NCBI GenBank assembly: GCA_902729315.2
Contig: LR746273.1
Span: forward strand, 129,001 to 193,000
Reading direction: 5' to 3'
DNA: 64,000 bases
Source of the DNA: Spirodela intermedia
Lineage: Eukaryota; Streptophyta; Magnoliopsida; Alismatales; Araceae
Of the stretch, positions 45,701 through 57,100 are shown piece after piece. The notes under the pieces are model-generated. The model ran no database searches and was not told where the DNA came from. It saw nothing but the letters and a program-made list of their open reading frames with translations. The first letter of the stretch is position 1; each line of letters opens with the position of its first letter. Position numbers and translations under genes: made by a program.

Positions 45701-48348
45701 ATCCTAGTAGGACTAAGACACTTGAGAGCCAGTACTGTCTGTCTTAACTTGAATTGATTTATATGGCTGGCGCTGATAGACCATCCCTCTCAGTGCTCCC
45801 TTTGAAAGTTATCTTGTATTTTCTCCCTTCTTGACACATTCTATTTTACTGGCCATTCCGCCTCATAGATGTGTCTCCAATTGAGACAGTTATATGCAAA
45901 GGTTGGCTTTAGAGGCATCCTCCTGCCTTGTTTCCAAACATAATAATATGAATTATTATTATCAGGAACAAGCAGGAACAAGCAGGAACAAGCAGAGAGG
46001 CAGCGCCTCAGTGCCTCCAACATCACCATCTTTGCAATCATTCTCACCTCCACCGTCGAATTTAACATTCTTTTCGCCCATTTCCTCTTTCTAAATGCAG
46101 CAAAATCATTCACCTCTCTATCCGCAGCCCAGTTCTTGTTCTCCACTCACTGTCGCTCCCCCTTCATCTTGTTGCTCTCTCTATGGCCCCGCTCCTGGCC
46201 TCTGTCCTTACTCATCTATCTCTACCTCTTTCTCCACACAACCTGCCACCACATCAACCACAAATTGGTCTCCCTCTTCTAGTCTTCCCTCTCAGACAAT
46301 GTATATCACCCAAAAGAGAAGCACAACAAAACCCTATAGACACTGAGCTTGAGGCCTACATGAAAAACAAATCCACTTCTGCCCTCTCAATGGAACCTCT
46401 AACCCTCATTCCAACATAATCTCTTAATATGACACCCTCCCAACAATAACAACAACCACCCTCCTCACCATTCTCGCCCTTGCACATTAATCATCATTCC
46501 TGTTTCATTCATCCGAATAACAAAGAGGCCCTCGGGATCTTGAAAGAGAAGCAGGAGGTAAGAAGCGACTGAATGCTTTAGATCATGAATTATAGTGCTC
46601 GATCAAGAGGAAGAAAAATGATACCACTAGAAGGTTAAGAAAATAGGAGGAGGCAGAAATTAAAGGGGATATCTTCAGAGAGCTTTCATCGACGTTTTCA
46701 TAAGTTTGGAATTTACAGGATGTTATTCCTGATGAACATAATATTAGATACATTGATTACTGGGATTTAAAAAAGAATGTCAAGACTATTTGTCATTTGG
46801 TAGCAAATTTTCCGTTAGCAAATATCTAGAATTCTAAGATTCGTAGCAGGAATCAGCTTAACTTCTTGTACTCATCAAAACAACCTTATATCAACACCAA
46901 CGATACTCAATGAACAATCTGAAGAAAGATGAAAGTGATGACATCATTCTGAACCTGATGCATAAGAGCCCAAATGTGATATGGAATTGGAGTCGCCTCA
47001 CGTCTTCTTTCAAAAGGTGGAAGCTCTAAAAATTTTCAGATTTATGGTACATGATATGCAGCTTGGACGTTAAATCCATGAGCAACCCACAAAAAACCTC
47101 CACGAACCAGAAATACAAAAAGGAAGAAAGAAACAAGTTAAACAAGGGATACCAGCTGCTCTTGCAAGCGCAGATGTTTTTCAGCCTCTTCCTTTTGAGC
47201 TTTCTTTTGCTTTCTCTCCATGACTACTGTCTTCTTTTTTTGATAGATCAGTGCTGACTTTTCTTCAGCCCTGGCCTTTTGCTCCTCGAGGTCTTCATAG
47301 TCTCTCTTAAGTTCGTCAGATCCAGATATCTGCTCAATAAGTGCCGTAAGTTCCTTGGGATTCTTCGACGCAATTGATTCAACATCACCCTGGTGGAGAG
47401 GTTCATAAGATGAGATATTGTGACACAGACTTTGAAGAAAAAATGATGCTGGTAACCTTGCATTTTGATGCAATATGCTGGGAGAAATTACTTATTCAAG
47501 GACACGGTTACTAGCACAAAAGTAATGCTCAGATGTTCACGCGGCAGAGAATCCGTCATACATGAAAGAAAAACTGAGAAATAACATCTCAATCTTCCAC
47601 CATGCATGACATTTACTTTCAGACTAATGTAGACTGGTCAAACAAATGTTCACGGCCACGGCCCATTTATATTTTTTGACACGAGGGGAGCTCTCGTTTG
47701 CGACTATTAAAAAAAGGAAAAGGGATAGCACCCAAGAAAATTTCCTCGCTCCCTAGGATCCATCAATATGAGAGTGAACCGTCAATAGGACTCAAGTAAA
47801 CAGAACGTTTAAAGTCGAAAATTGAAATTCTAAACCGCTGCTTGGACCTTTGAATAGGGATAATAGATCTTGAAAGGCGAACTGTGGAAAGAGGGAAGAA
47901 TAACAATTACCTGAAAGACGAGGAAATTCCGTGCTTTGACGAGGATGCCAAGTGACTTCAGTTTAGCATTGTACTCATCCCATGTCACGATCTTCCCATC
48001 AATCCTGTATTCACTTCCCCCAGAACTCGTGATGGTCCGGGTGAACTGGAGCTCCGAACCATTACCCATCAAGTACACGAGCCGCACGAAAGCCTTCCTC
48101 CCCTTCTGTTCCTTTTCCTTGTCGTCGAACGCATAAATAAGGTCCTTGAGCTGTGCGCCGCGGAGCTGGACGGAGCGCACTCCGAGGACAAAGCTGATAG
48201 CGTCCATGAGATTGGACTTGCCGGCCCCGTTCGGGCCGATGATGGCGGTGAAATCATAGAAGGGACCGATGGTCTGGAACCCCTTGTAGGACTTGAAGTT
48301 CTCGAGCTCCAGGCGATGGATCTTGCCCTGAAAGACGAGGGACGGCAT
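33798..48348 (-). CDS. SMC1: Cohesin subunit SMC1
   Basis: Eighteen exons on the minus strand: 48348-47911, 47389-47153, 45209-44976, 44188-43950, 43253-42987, 42706-42436, 39018-38894, 38330-38221, 38134-38027, 37944-37805, 37623-37534, 37432-37224, 37035-36866, 35968-35859, 35705-35326, 34938-34687, 34209-33979 and 33843-33798. Joined length is 3657 nt, 1218 residues, equal to the Arabidopsis SMC1 length I remember. Walker A GPNGAGKS is at 38-45, the ABC signature LSGGEK at about 1109, and Walker [13 protein letters not shown] at about 1132; two long coiled-coil arms flank a hinge ([20 protein letters not shown]). The C-terminus is FDLTKYRE. With SMC3, SCC1/REC8 and SCC3 it forms the cohesin ring that holds sister chromatids together in the nucleus. 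Intron 7 is AT-AC, intron 8 GC-AG; intron 6 (3417 nt) carries a copia relic. All other introns are GT-AG. Confidence 0.97.
38135..38220 (-). other. GC-AG intron 8 of SMC1
   Basis: An 86-nt intron with donor AAAG|GCAGGC and acceptor TTTAG. Joining gives SGERHK followed by [13 protein letters not shown], as in the family. No GT lies near the exon end that would keep this join. Confidence 0.85.
38331..38893 (-). other. U12-type AT-AC intron 7 of SMC1
   Basis: The 5' splice site reads ATATCCTTTTT, a perfect match to the U12-type donor, and the intron ends TTTTGTAC. A branch-site match, TGACTTAAC, places the branch A about 10 nt before the end, the close spacing expected for U12 introns. Splicing here joins codons GTG ATA CA|G TTT GAT, giving VIQFD, which is the conserved SMC1 sequence; no GT-AG pair gives an in-frame join. 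Length 563 nt. Confidence 0.93.
40180..41950 (-). mobile_element. Truncated Ty1-copia element inside SMC1 intron 6
   Basis: The element is read in the same direction as SMC1. The complement of a primer binding site, GGCTCTGACACCA, lies at 41464-41476; a 5' LTR begins next to it at 41477 (TGATAAAAGAACG on the + strand) and runs right for several hundred bases, end not fixed. Leftwards follow Gag pieces ([20 protein letters not shown] near 41250, [20 protein letters not shown] near 41080), a decayed zinc knuckle ([13 protein letters not shown] near 40550), and the protease start [12 protein letters not shown] near 40250, with the active-site D-S-G read as D-A-G. No reverse transcriptase or second LTR is seen, so the element is truncated and dead. 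Confidence 0.85.
45964..45994 (+). repeat. Three tandem copies of a 10-bp unit
   Basis: AGGAACAAGC repeats three times within intron 2 of SMC1 (intron 47152-45210). The surrounding 1.9-kb intron has Pro/Ser-rich short frames on the + strand that may come from an old insertion, not identified. Confidence 0.8.
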
Positions 48349-48934
48349 TGTCGAACCAACCCGCCTGGGGCCAGAGCCGTTACCGCAAAGCTCAAACCCA
48401 CGAGTTCCAGGAGCCCAACGCCCCGCGCATGAAGCGACTAAGGAAATTCACACACAGCTCGCCGGCTCCCCCCAGCCTACACAAGCGGACGGAAATTCGG
48501 GTGCTCTTCAGGCAACGGTCGAAACAAAGGCTTCCCCCCTCCGGTAATTCTAGGGCTTCCGGCGTTCTCTGAGAACCATCCGACACCAGGATTCGGGAAT
48601 CGGGGGGAGAAGGGGAGTAGAGGCAACGAGGGCCTCCGCAGGGACTGGAAGACGAAGGCAGACGGCCGCCGAGGGGGGAAACTACCACGGAAACCAGAGG
48701 GAAATTATTCGAGAAGTTCAAACGGAAATGGAACCCCCCTCCCCCCCGATCTGACTGCCGTCTTCCCTTTCGGAGAGACCATCGACAGCCGACCGATCGG
48801 ATCGGACGGCCCTCCGCCGCTCGACCGTGTGGACCCCCGCCGCGCGTTCATCGATCCGAAAAGCGAGGAAATCGGACAGTCCAAACAATGCCGAGGCGAG
48901 AAGTTGGGAAATCGTACGAAACCATGCACAAAAA
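48349..48934 (-). promoter_or_regulatory. SMC1 promoter and 5' UTR / PPR 3' flank
   Basis: A GC-rich 586-nt gap between the PPR stop and the SMC1 ATG, both genes reading leftwards. It must hold the 3' UTR of the PPR gene and the promoter of SMC1. I saw no exact E2F consensus (TTTSSCGC) here. Confidence 0.45.
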
Positions 48935-50560
48935 CTAACTCGATGAGATTGACCCTCGCTCGTGCCAGACAGAATTAGAATCTTTCTTTGACTCCCCCAA
49001 CGGTGAGTCAACCGCAAGCTTCGGAGGTACCATGTTTCCTCTGCATCTGTCTATCCAACTGTGGCCTCGCTGTTTCCGCAGGCCCCTGCCCTTCATCAAC
49101 CTCCTCAGCTCCTCCACCTTCTCCCACATCCCCACAGCGGCGTAGAAGTTGGACAGGGACACGTAGATGCCCGCGCCCCCCGCCGGCGCCAGCCCCAGGA
49201 GACGCTCCGCCACCCGCAGCCCCTTCGCCACGTCCGCGCAGGCCCTGCAGGCGTTCAGCATGGCCACGCAGACCCCAATCCCCGGCACCGCGGCGCCGGC
49301 GCACATCCCCGTGAAGAGTTCCCAGGCCTCCTCGATCCTCCCCGCCCTCCCCAGCAGGTCAATGAAGCAGGCGTGGTGCTCCGGCCCGGGCTCCACGCCG
49401 TGCCTGGCCTTCATCGACAGGAAGCACTCACGCCCCTCGTCGACCAGCCCGGCGTGCCCGCAAGCGGAGAGGACCGAGAGAAGGGTCGCGGCGTTCGGCG
49501 AGGGGTGGCCTTCTTCTTCCATCTCCTTGAACAGCCTCACGGCCTCGGTGGCGGGCCCGTGGCTGCCGTATGCGCGGATGAGGCCCGTCCAGGAAACGAC
49601 GTCCCTGGCTGGCATTACTTCGAAGACGGAGCGGGCGTCCTCCATCGTGCCGCATCTGGAGTACATGTCCGAGAGCGCGTTGCACAGCATAGTGCTCCCG
49701 GTGAGGCCGCCACGGACGGCGGTGCAGTGTATCTGCCTCCCGTACCGGAGATTACAAGAGTCGGCGCAGGCGGAGAGAGCGGTGGTGAGGGCGGCGGCGC
49801 TGGGCTCCTCCATCTCCCTCAGCACGGCGAACGCCTCTGCGTGCCGGCCATTCTTGACGCAGCCCGCGATCAGGGCGTTGTGGGCCGCGTCATCCTTGCT
49901 GCATTGCAGGCGAGCGAACAATCGTATTGCCTGGTCTATGAGTCCGCAGTCGGAGTAGAAATCCACGAGGGCAGTGCCGAGGACGGCGGAGTCCCAGGCC
50001 CCGGCCACGACGAGGGAGGCGTGCACCTGCTCCCCCCGTCGTCGAATCTTCAGCGCCCCGCAGGCCTTCACCAACGTGGCCAGCGTGAACCCGGTGGGAT
50101 CGACTCCTTCCTCCAGAGTCATCCTCCGGAACGCCGCCACGGCGTCGGCGGGCCGGCCGTGCCGGATGAAGCAGGAGAGGAGGGCGTTCCATGCGACGGC
50201 GTCCCGTGCCCGGCCCTCCATTTCGTCGAACATCGAGAGGGCGTCATCGGGACGCCCACCGCCGCACTTGGAGTACGCGTCGAGGAGGGCGGTGCAGGTA
50301 ATGCGGTGATGGTAGAAGAGGAGGGCCCCCATCTTGGCCGCCAGGGCGTGGAGCTGCCGTGCCGCCAGCAGCCCGCGACGGCCGAAGGCGGGGGGCAGCA
50401 CGGGGCAGGCGGCGAAGGCGGGTGTGAAGGAGTACCCGTCGAGAGGGAGGCCATCGCGGTGCATGCGGCGGAAGAGCTGGAGCCCACCGTCGGGATCGCC
50501 CGCCCGGACGCGCGCAGCGAGGGACGCGTTCAGGCGAGCGGTCCTTTCTCCTCCTCTCAT
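48935..50560 (-). CDS. PLS-class pentatricopeptide repeat protein, E type, At5g66500-like
   Basis: Single exon of 541 residues from the ATG at 50560; the frame runs 66 nt further up but only to a GTG. Repeats of the PLS pattern follow one another, for example AVAWNALLSCFIRHGRPADA, LGTALVDFYSDCGLIDQAIR, NALIAGCVKNGRHAEAF and VVSWTGLIRAYGSHG, then the E-region start (YVSLSNFYAAVGMWEKVEEL and the GHSWI segment). There is no DYW domain. Order and wording agree with Arabidopsis At5g66500. PLS-class PPR proteins bind organelle RNA site by site, usually for C-to-U editing; the organelle and target cannot be read here. A 38-residue tail after GHSWI (from DRCRGNM) is unusual. The gene is extremely GC-rich and intronless, lies between SMC1 and RPN2, and is head-to-head with RPN2. 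Confidence 0.93.
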   Translation of the reverse strand: MRGGERTARLNASLAARVRAGDPDGGLQLFRRMHRDGLPLDGYSFTPAFAACPVLPPAFGRRGLLAARQLHALAAKMGALLFYHHRITCTALLDAYSKCGGGRPDDALSMFDEMEGRARDAVAWNALLSCFIRHGRPADAVAAFRRMTLEEGVDPTGFTLATLVKACGALKIRRRGEQVHASLVVAGAWDSAVLGTALVDFYSDCGLIDQAIRLFARLQCSKDDAAHNALIAGCVKNGRHAEAFAVLREMEEPSAAALTTALSACADSCNLRYGRQIHCTAVRGGLTGSTMLCNALSDMYSRCGTMEDARSVFEVMPARDVVSWTGLIRAYGSHGPATEAVRLFKEMEEEGHPSPNAATLLSVLSACGHAGLVDEGRECFLSMKARHGVEPGPEHHACFIDLLGRAGRIEEAWELFTGMCAGAAVPGIGVCVAMLNACRACADVAKGLRVAERLLGLAPAGGAGIYVSLSNFYAAVGMWEKVEELRRLMKGRGLRKQRGHSWIDRCRGNMVPPKLAVDSPLGESKKDSNSVWHERGSISSS

Positions 50561-51134
50561 CCAGCCGTCGGACAAGACGGTGAAGTACCTAAGCTTGACG
50601 ACGAACGGCGAGGACTTCCTGCACACAGCTCAATCGAGGTCGAGTTCATCCTAGAAATCATCGCGCGGCAAGATTTACTTGGCACTCAACAACAGAGGAA
50701 TTCTCCCATACTCGCAGCTCAACCATCCTGCACACAGCTACTTCCTGCTGTCGTCGTCCCCGCTTCCGTCTCTGGTCTGCTCCCCAGGTCCACGAAGATC
50801 CACCAAAACCTACCCGTCACCATTCATCAGTGACTTGAAAGTTCGGAGCCCGTGTTAGAGAACCGGATGGCGGTCCATTCCGGTTCGGCGAACCGGCCGA
50901 TCTCCGGAGGCCCGGTTGTCGCGGTTTCCTCCTAGCTCAGTGAAGAAGGTTGGGAGACTTTCTTGAAGGCTTCTTCCATCCACCTCGCACGGGACCACCG
51001 GCGTGGAGTTACGCCCCGCGAGGTAGAGCGGGAGTGAGGGAGAGAGAGAGAGAGAGAAACCCTAGATCTTCCGGTCGAGCTCGTAAACTGCTTCGATAGA
51101 GTGGATCCCCTTGGCATTCAGCCAGATCTCGCCG
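50561..51134. promoter_or_regulatory. Shared upstream region between PPR (-) and RPN2 (+)
   Basis: Divergent genes with 574 nt between start codons. On the RPN2 side there is a GA run (51040-51056) followed directly by a telo-box AAACCCTAG at 51057-51065, typical of leaders of plant housekeeping genes. It probably acts as a bidirectional promoter. Confidence 0.55.
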
Positions 51135-54100
51135 ATGGCGGGAAACATGAGACTTCTGGCCGTGCTGTGCCTGATCTCTCTGTGTCTGTCGGCGTATGGA
51201 CGCGCGGCAGCCGTCGCGCCCATCAAACTCGATGCTCATCGTTCTGCTGCCCTGGAGGCGTTTGTGCCCTTTGACGGATCGTTTGGAGGGTCAGTTTTCG
51301 TGATTTCTCACTCTGCCGGTCGTCTTATTTTGTGTGAATTGTTTGCTAATAGCACTTGATCTGGTCATCCGGAGTCGGAGTGTGAATAGATTGTAGAGTC
51401 TGGTTACCATTTACTTCTTTCTCTTTTTTGCCCCCCAATTTCTCGCTCCCCTGAAGAAATCAGCTGACTTTGAATCTTGGATTTCTGATGCGAGGGAACG
51501 AAACTTGCGGTACAGAACGTGATGTTTGATTTGTTATCGACGATATCGCGATCGGTCTTCCCCTCTAGTGATATTTTCGAGACTTTTCTTTCGTGGAAAA
51601 CGTTCGTATATTCTTACTAACCTAGAGTCGATTGGAGTGACTTATTTCCAGTCACCTCATTCCCCCTCCCCTCTACCAGTCTCAATTTGATGGAAACTGC
51701 AATACATGTGATCATCACAATGGCAAGGTAGACATGGGGGAATGCTCTAATGAAGTTTCCACGAACGATCACTGATGCGTTTTTCGTTTGCCAGTTTTAG
51801 TAATGTGGCGTTCGATTGCTTGATTTCTAATTGATCTCCCATTTCTGCGTAGCTACTAATCTCCAACTATGATCCGCGTTCCTGTGACTAGGTTTGGTTA
51901 TTTTTTTCGGTGTTATTCTGAGATATACATTTGTAGATTTATCTGTCGCATAAATATATTTGGACATAAGCATATACTTGTTTTCGGTCTGATTGATTCG
52001 TCCATGTGGACGTGACACTCTTTTTCATATCCCCAGATAAAAACATCGAGTGTTTCGGATCAGGTACACCCTTCAAATTGCACAGTCAGTTTGGCTGTCT
52101 TTGTGCCTATGGATAATAATCCCAAGTCATGACTGTTGTGTTCCCTTGATTGTTTTCTGCCTCCCCTGGATCTACACAGACTTTCGTGCTCGTACATAGC
52201 TTAAATAATGCGTACTAAAGTGATAACAGATACAAACTGAAGTGAACGTATATTCATTCGATCCAGTTTGCAATCTATCTGTGTCACTGTCTACCATTAA
52301 AGATTAATACTTTAACATTTTTTGCCATGTGAGCCAGTTAGAATGTTTCTTTCCTCTTTCTGTCTGAACTAAAAGGTTTCCAATACCGTTAAATTTATAA
52401 ATTTATCTCAGGAAAACATTGTTCAATTGCTAACATGGTGTTTCATGGCCGCAGCTTAGAAGAGACATACGAAGCTCTGAGAACATATCAGATTCTTGGT
52501 CTTGACAAGGGTGCTGACATAAGGCATGCAACCTGTCCACTCGTTTTGGAGAGCCTCAGTTCGTCATCTTCTAGTCTCAAGGACATATTTGATTCCTTGA
52601 GAGTTAACACCATTCTACAATGCAAGATTGATGCTAATAAAATCAAGGTTTCCTTTTCACGCTGTCAATGGCATTTCTTTATCTTGATATATTCCGTGTG
52701 GATAACTGCGAATAAAAGTATTCATATGTAAATTTTGTTTTTTGTCTTCTTGTCTGTTCTCTTCTAGGAAGTTACTTCTAAACTTCAAATTGTTGTTAGA
52801 GATGCGACTTCATTGGTGGACCTCTACCTGGCTGTTGAAAGTATGCTTCTTATCAAGGTAGTGCTTTACCCACACAAAAGTCCTCTTAATTTCTTGATCC
52901 TAAACGATCACGTTCTCTATTCAAATTGGTTCGTGGGACAATATGAATCTTCCTGAAAGTGGAATGAACTTTCTGATCACGTTCCCTTGAAACTTGTGAG
53001 AGAAAAGGCGATCATCTCATTTACTTTGTCGTTGTCACACAGGAAGAAGGTTTCACCGTGGTTCCTGGTGACACTGATGGGATTTTTCATTCAATCAAGG
53101 TAACCAATATCACTATCTTTTCATTTATCAATGGTGTTTATGTTTTCATGTCACTTAATTTTAATTGGAGAATAGAGGTCATTGGTGTACTAACTAGAGT
53201 ATGCTAAGAACAGTCTTTCAGTCAAAGTGATGGAAGATGGCGTTATAGTGCAAATGGTGGGGAAGCAAGCACATATGCTGCAGGTATTGTTACTATGTAG
53301 TCTCACTTTAAATAAACAATCAATAAGAAAACAAACCTGATCAATCTTGCAGTGAATATTCTCAAATTTCATCTAGTCTCCCTTGAACATATGTTTCTCT
53401 TCTGATTTAATGAATATGATTCCTAGAACGCCTGATTCACGCCATACCTTGGGCATCCATCTTATGTTACTCCAGGTTTAGCACTTGAAGCTCTTGCGGG
53501 AGTTATCTCATTATCAACAAATGAAATTGACCAATCCATGGTATTTTTTATTTTAGAATCTACCATTTGCTGTTATTATCCAATAAAAATTTGTCTTATG
53601 GACCAGTGCCTGTTAACCTTTCGTGTGTTAATAGTCACATAGTTTTTGTTCCGAATATTTTATCATCAGTGTTTCTTCTTAAATATCATCTTTTGGAGCA
53701 TTTGATCCATTTGCCTCATATTGATGCACTGCAGATTTCCATTGTGAAAAATGATATCGTGAAGTTGTTTGATATCATTGAAAGTTACGGTATGTTCTCA
53801 TTCTGATTCCATCATTCTTACTAGTTTTCCCACTTGCATAATCATTGTGTATTCAATTAGTTTGATATTGTTCTTCATCCGTTTCTGTTATTGTTTGGAC
53901 GTTTGTGTTTTTATCGGCTTCTTCCTGAGTTCCTATGAATGTTAAACAATGGCTCAGAATTTTAATTTGTATCAGTTCAATTTATTTACATACATTTGCG
54001 TAGACTAAATATTATTTGAGCCATTGTGATTCTATTTGTTGTTATTATCTGTCATAACTTTATGGAATACAACCTTTGTTCGCGCTGTAGGGGACCTATA

Positions 54101-57100
54101 TCTACAGAAGACTAATTTCGGTGAATAAAAAATATTTTTGCTGACAGAAAAATATTTTACAGAGATATTTTGTCTGTCAAATATTTAGTGGTTATCTTCA
54201 TCGCTTCCTAACGCAATTAACACTCTATTTTGCCTGAGCACCTCATAGCTTTTTTGCCTAGGCTGTAAGGTAATATGCCAAAGCTTTGGTTCATTCTATA
54301 GCCTAAAAGCAAGAAAGCTATGAAGTTAAAAAGATGATAAAATAGATCCCTTGTTCTGATGCGTGAATACCTTTTTACAGTCTCTCAAAATGGAATATGT
54401 TCCAAACACATGACATGGTTCCTTACTTTGACAGGGTGCAAATATAATACAAAAATGTGTTCCTGAATTGCAGTACCTCATTATTTTTCATTGATCTTGC
54501 ATTTTTCTTTGTGCCATGTGTTGATGCGAACCTACCTCAAGATAACTTAAGTTGGATGTCAGGTTTAGCACATGTTGAAATGGTAATTAATAGGTTAACA
54601 AACGGGAGAGTAATGAGAAACCAGGTGACAGATCAAGGGGAGTTCCATTGGGCGATTAGAAAATAATATTTACGTGCAAATGTCGGTTAGTGTGTGCTCC
54701 TTTTTTGGGTACTAAATGATATGTCTAATAGTAATTTGCTATTACATATCAGTCTCTCAGCATCCAAGACCAACTACTATCTAGTCCCTCACATGCCTGT
54801 CAGAAAAATTATGTGTGGGCTGCATTTAGGTAGGCCACACTGCTAGTCGATGTGCCCTGCAGTCCTGACAAGTATCTTTGTTCGCATACATTGGGTGTTC
54901 ATCCTATCATGGATTTCCTTATGATATTCATCTTTGTTATTGTCACAACTGTAGAGTAATTCCTGTCAATCTTCTATGACTGACTGTTTGTTGAAAATGT
55001 TGTGTGCGCTGCTCTTTTCCCTTGTCAATTGTTCTTATTGTAACTTTTATTTCATATGTTTTGGTTAAGTTATAGTTGCATCGATGATCCGAGGTCTTCT
55101 CTTAGTACAATGAGTGTATGTGTGTGAATCCTGTTATGTGTGCTTATTTATTGGATCATCCTTGTTATAGACGATGGGGCTATGTACTTTGATGAAAAGC
55201 AAGTTGACGCTAGAGAATATCGTGGACCACTTTCAACTACCTCTTCCGTCATACGAGGGATAACTAAATTCGCTGCTGTAGCCTCTGGGAAGTTGGATGT
55301 GAGTCAATATGTGCTTCGAAGAAATCACCGATGTTTCATATTCTTCTCCTTGTTTCATTCACAAATGTGGTGTACATTGACTATTTAAAATCTTGCTCAT
55401 GGAAAGTTGATGTTTGCAGATTCCAAGAGAGAAAATTGTGGGCTTGGCAAAATTCTTCCTTAGCATCGGAGTTCCTGGCAATGCAAAAGATCTCTTCCAC
55501 CAGGTTGATTCTTTGAGTTACTTAGAAAACAACAGGCAAGTAGAGTGACTGGTTGTCTTAAAGCATATGTTCTCCAATGGGATCCTTGCAAACGTTTTAG
55601 TCTTGTTGAACGATATGAGTTGTTATTTTGTGGCCCATTTAGTGATGACGATGATTGCTATATTGTATGCTCAACAATTTCTTTGGATGCCAACATTTCC
55701 GTCTGACTTGCCCTTACAGATATAGTTCAAAAAAAAAAAATTAGATATAGCTTTGTGGAGCACTTTTTGCAGTAATCTATTTATTTATTTTTAATTACCA
55801 AGCATTTCATTTCGCTGTTTATTCATCATTTCTTGAAATAGGGTTGGCGTTCCTCTCATTGTGTCACTCCCTGGAGCTGCCTTGTCATTGACATCAAAAG
55901 ACCAGCTCAAGGTGCGTATGTACATCCAGATATTTGGTTCAGTTGTTTGCACAATATTAAAGTAACGCTTTTCAGCATCTCTGGACTGGATATCTAGACT
56001 GTCCTTGTGCAGTAGCGGGATTCCCTGCTGCACGTGGACCTCAACCCAGACACTGTTCTAACACTGTACTTTGCACAAGTCTCATTTTTCATCTTGAAAG
56101 GATGATAAATAAATGATTTGACGTTGCAGGAAAATTTAAAGGGAGCTGCAAATATTTAGTATTGTTGCTGTGGTGACCAGCTGGGTTACCATGAGAACTG
56201 ACAGCCTTTTCTATTTGTCGTATTTTGGACATAAAAATATATCTTCGATATGCAACGCCACTCACATGTGAATTTTGTTAAAAAACTGAATACCTTTGGT
56301 TGTAGTTTCAGTGGTGCTTTCTTACTCGGGTAAGGCCTTGTATCTGTATGATAGTTATGAATATTTTTGCATCAATTTCATGTTTCCGTGATGATCAAGG
56401 GGAAAAATTAATTAAATTCAGACTGCATCCCAAATGATCTCTCGTAACATATCAACTTCTGTGTGTGCTAGGTCAAAGTTACTACAGTTTTCGGATCCAG
56501 AGCACCTCCACTGACAGTCAAACTTGTGCAAGCTTTGGATTCTGACTCAAAGAATATTCCTGCGCTAGAGGATAAGGTATTTCATTGTTATATCATACCA
56601 AAAATAGATAATTGCTACCATTGTATTTCTTTTTACTCTGGTCATCATTGCGTTTTATTTCGTCTCTTGTCCATATCTAGCCTTTTCTTCCCTCTCATGG
56701 CCTTTCTAAATTCCATGTCATTGGTTGAATAGATTGTTCGCTCTTACTAACTGACAGTTCTGCAGATTATTCATCCGTCCCTTTATATGTATTGATCTTT
56801 TAAACCATTCTTTTGGTACAGGAATTAAATTTTGACGCAGAGAACTTGGTGCATTCTTTGGATATAGTATCTCTGAACGTGGATATGGGGAAATATTCAT
56901 TATTTTTTAAGGTATCATTGTCTGTGGTTAAAAAGTCTGTTTGTTTGTTCTATTTATTTCTGCAAAGACTGATAATGTGGTTTGGCATTTTCTTGAAGAT
57001 TTTGCTTCACGAGTCCAAACATGAAAGTATTTATGCTACTGCTAGGAGTGTTCAGTTGCCACTGGTGGTCATGGGACTCTTGAAAATTGATGGTTTGGAA

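Noticed and set aside
48349-48934. E2F-site control of SMC1
   Set aside because: No exact TTTSSCGC match was found on either strand in this gap.
49061-50833. 590-codon open frame on the + strand opposite the PPR gene
   Set aside because: It is antisense to a GC-rich coding region with few stops in the mirrored frame; it has no domain, and the PPR repeats lie clearly on the minus strand.
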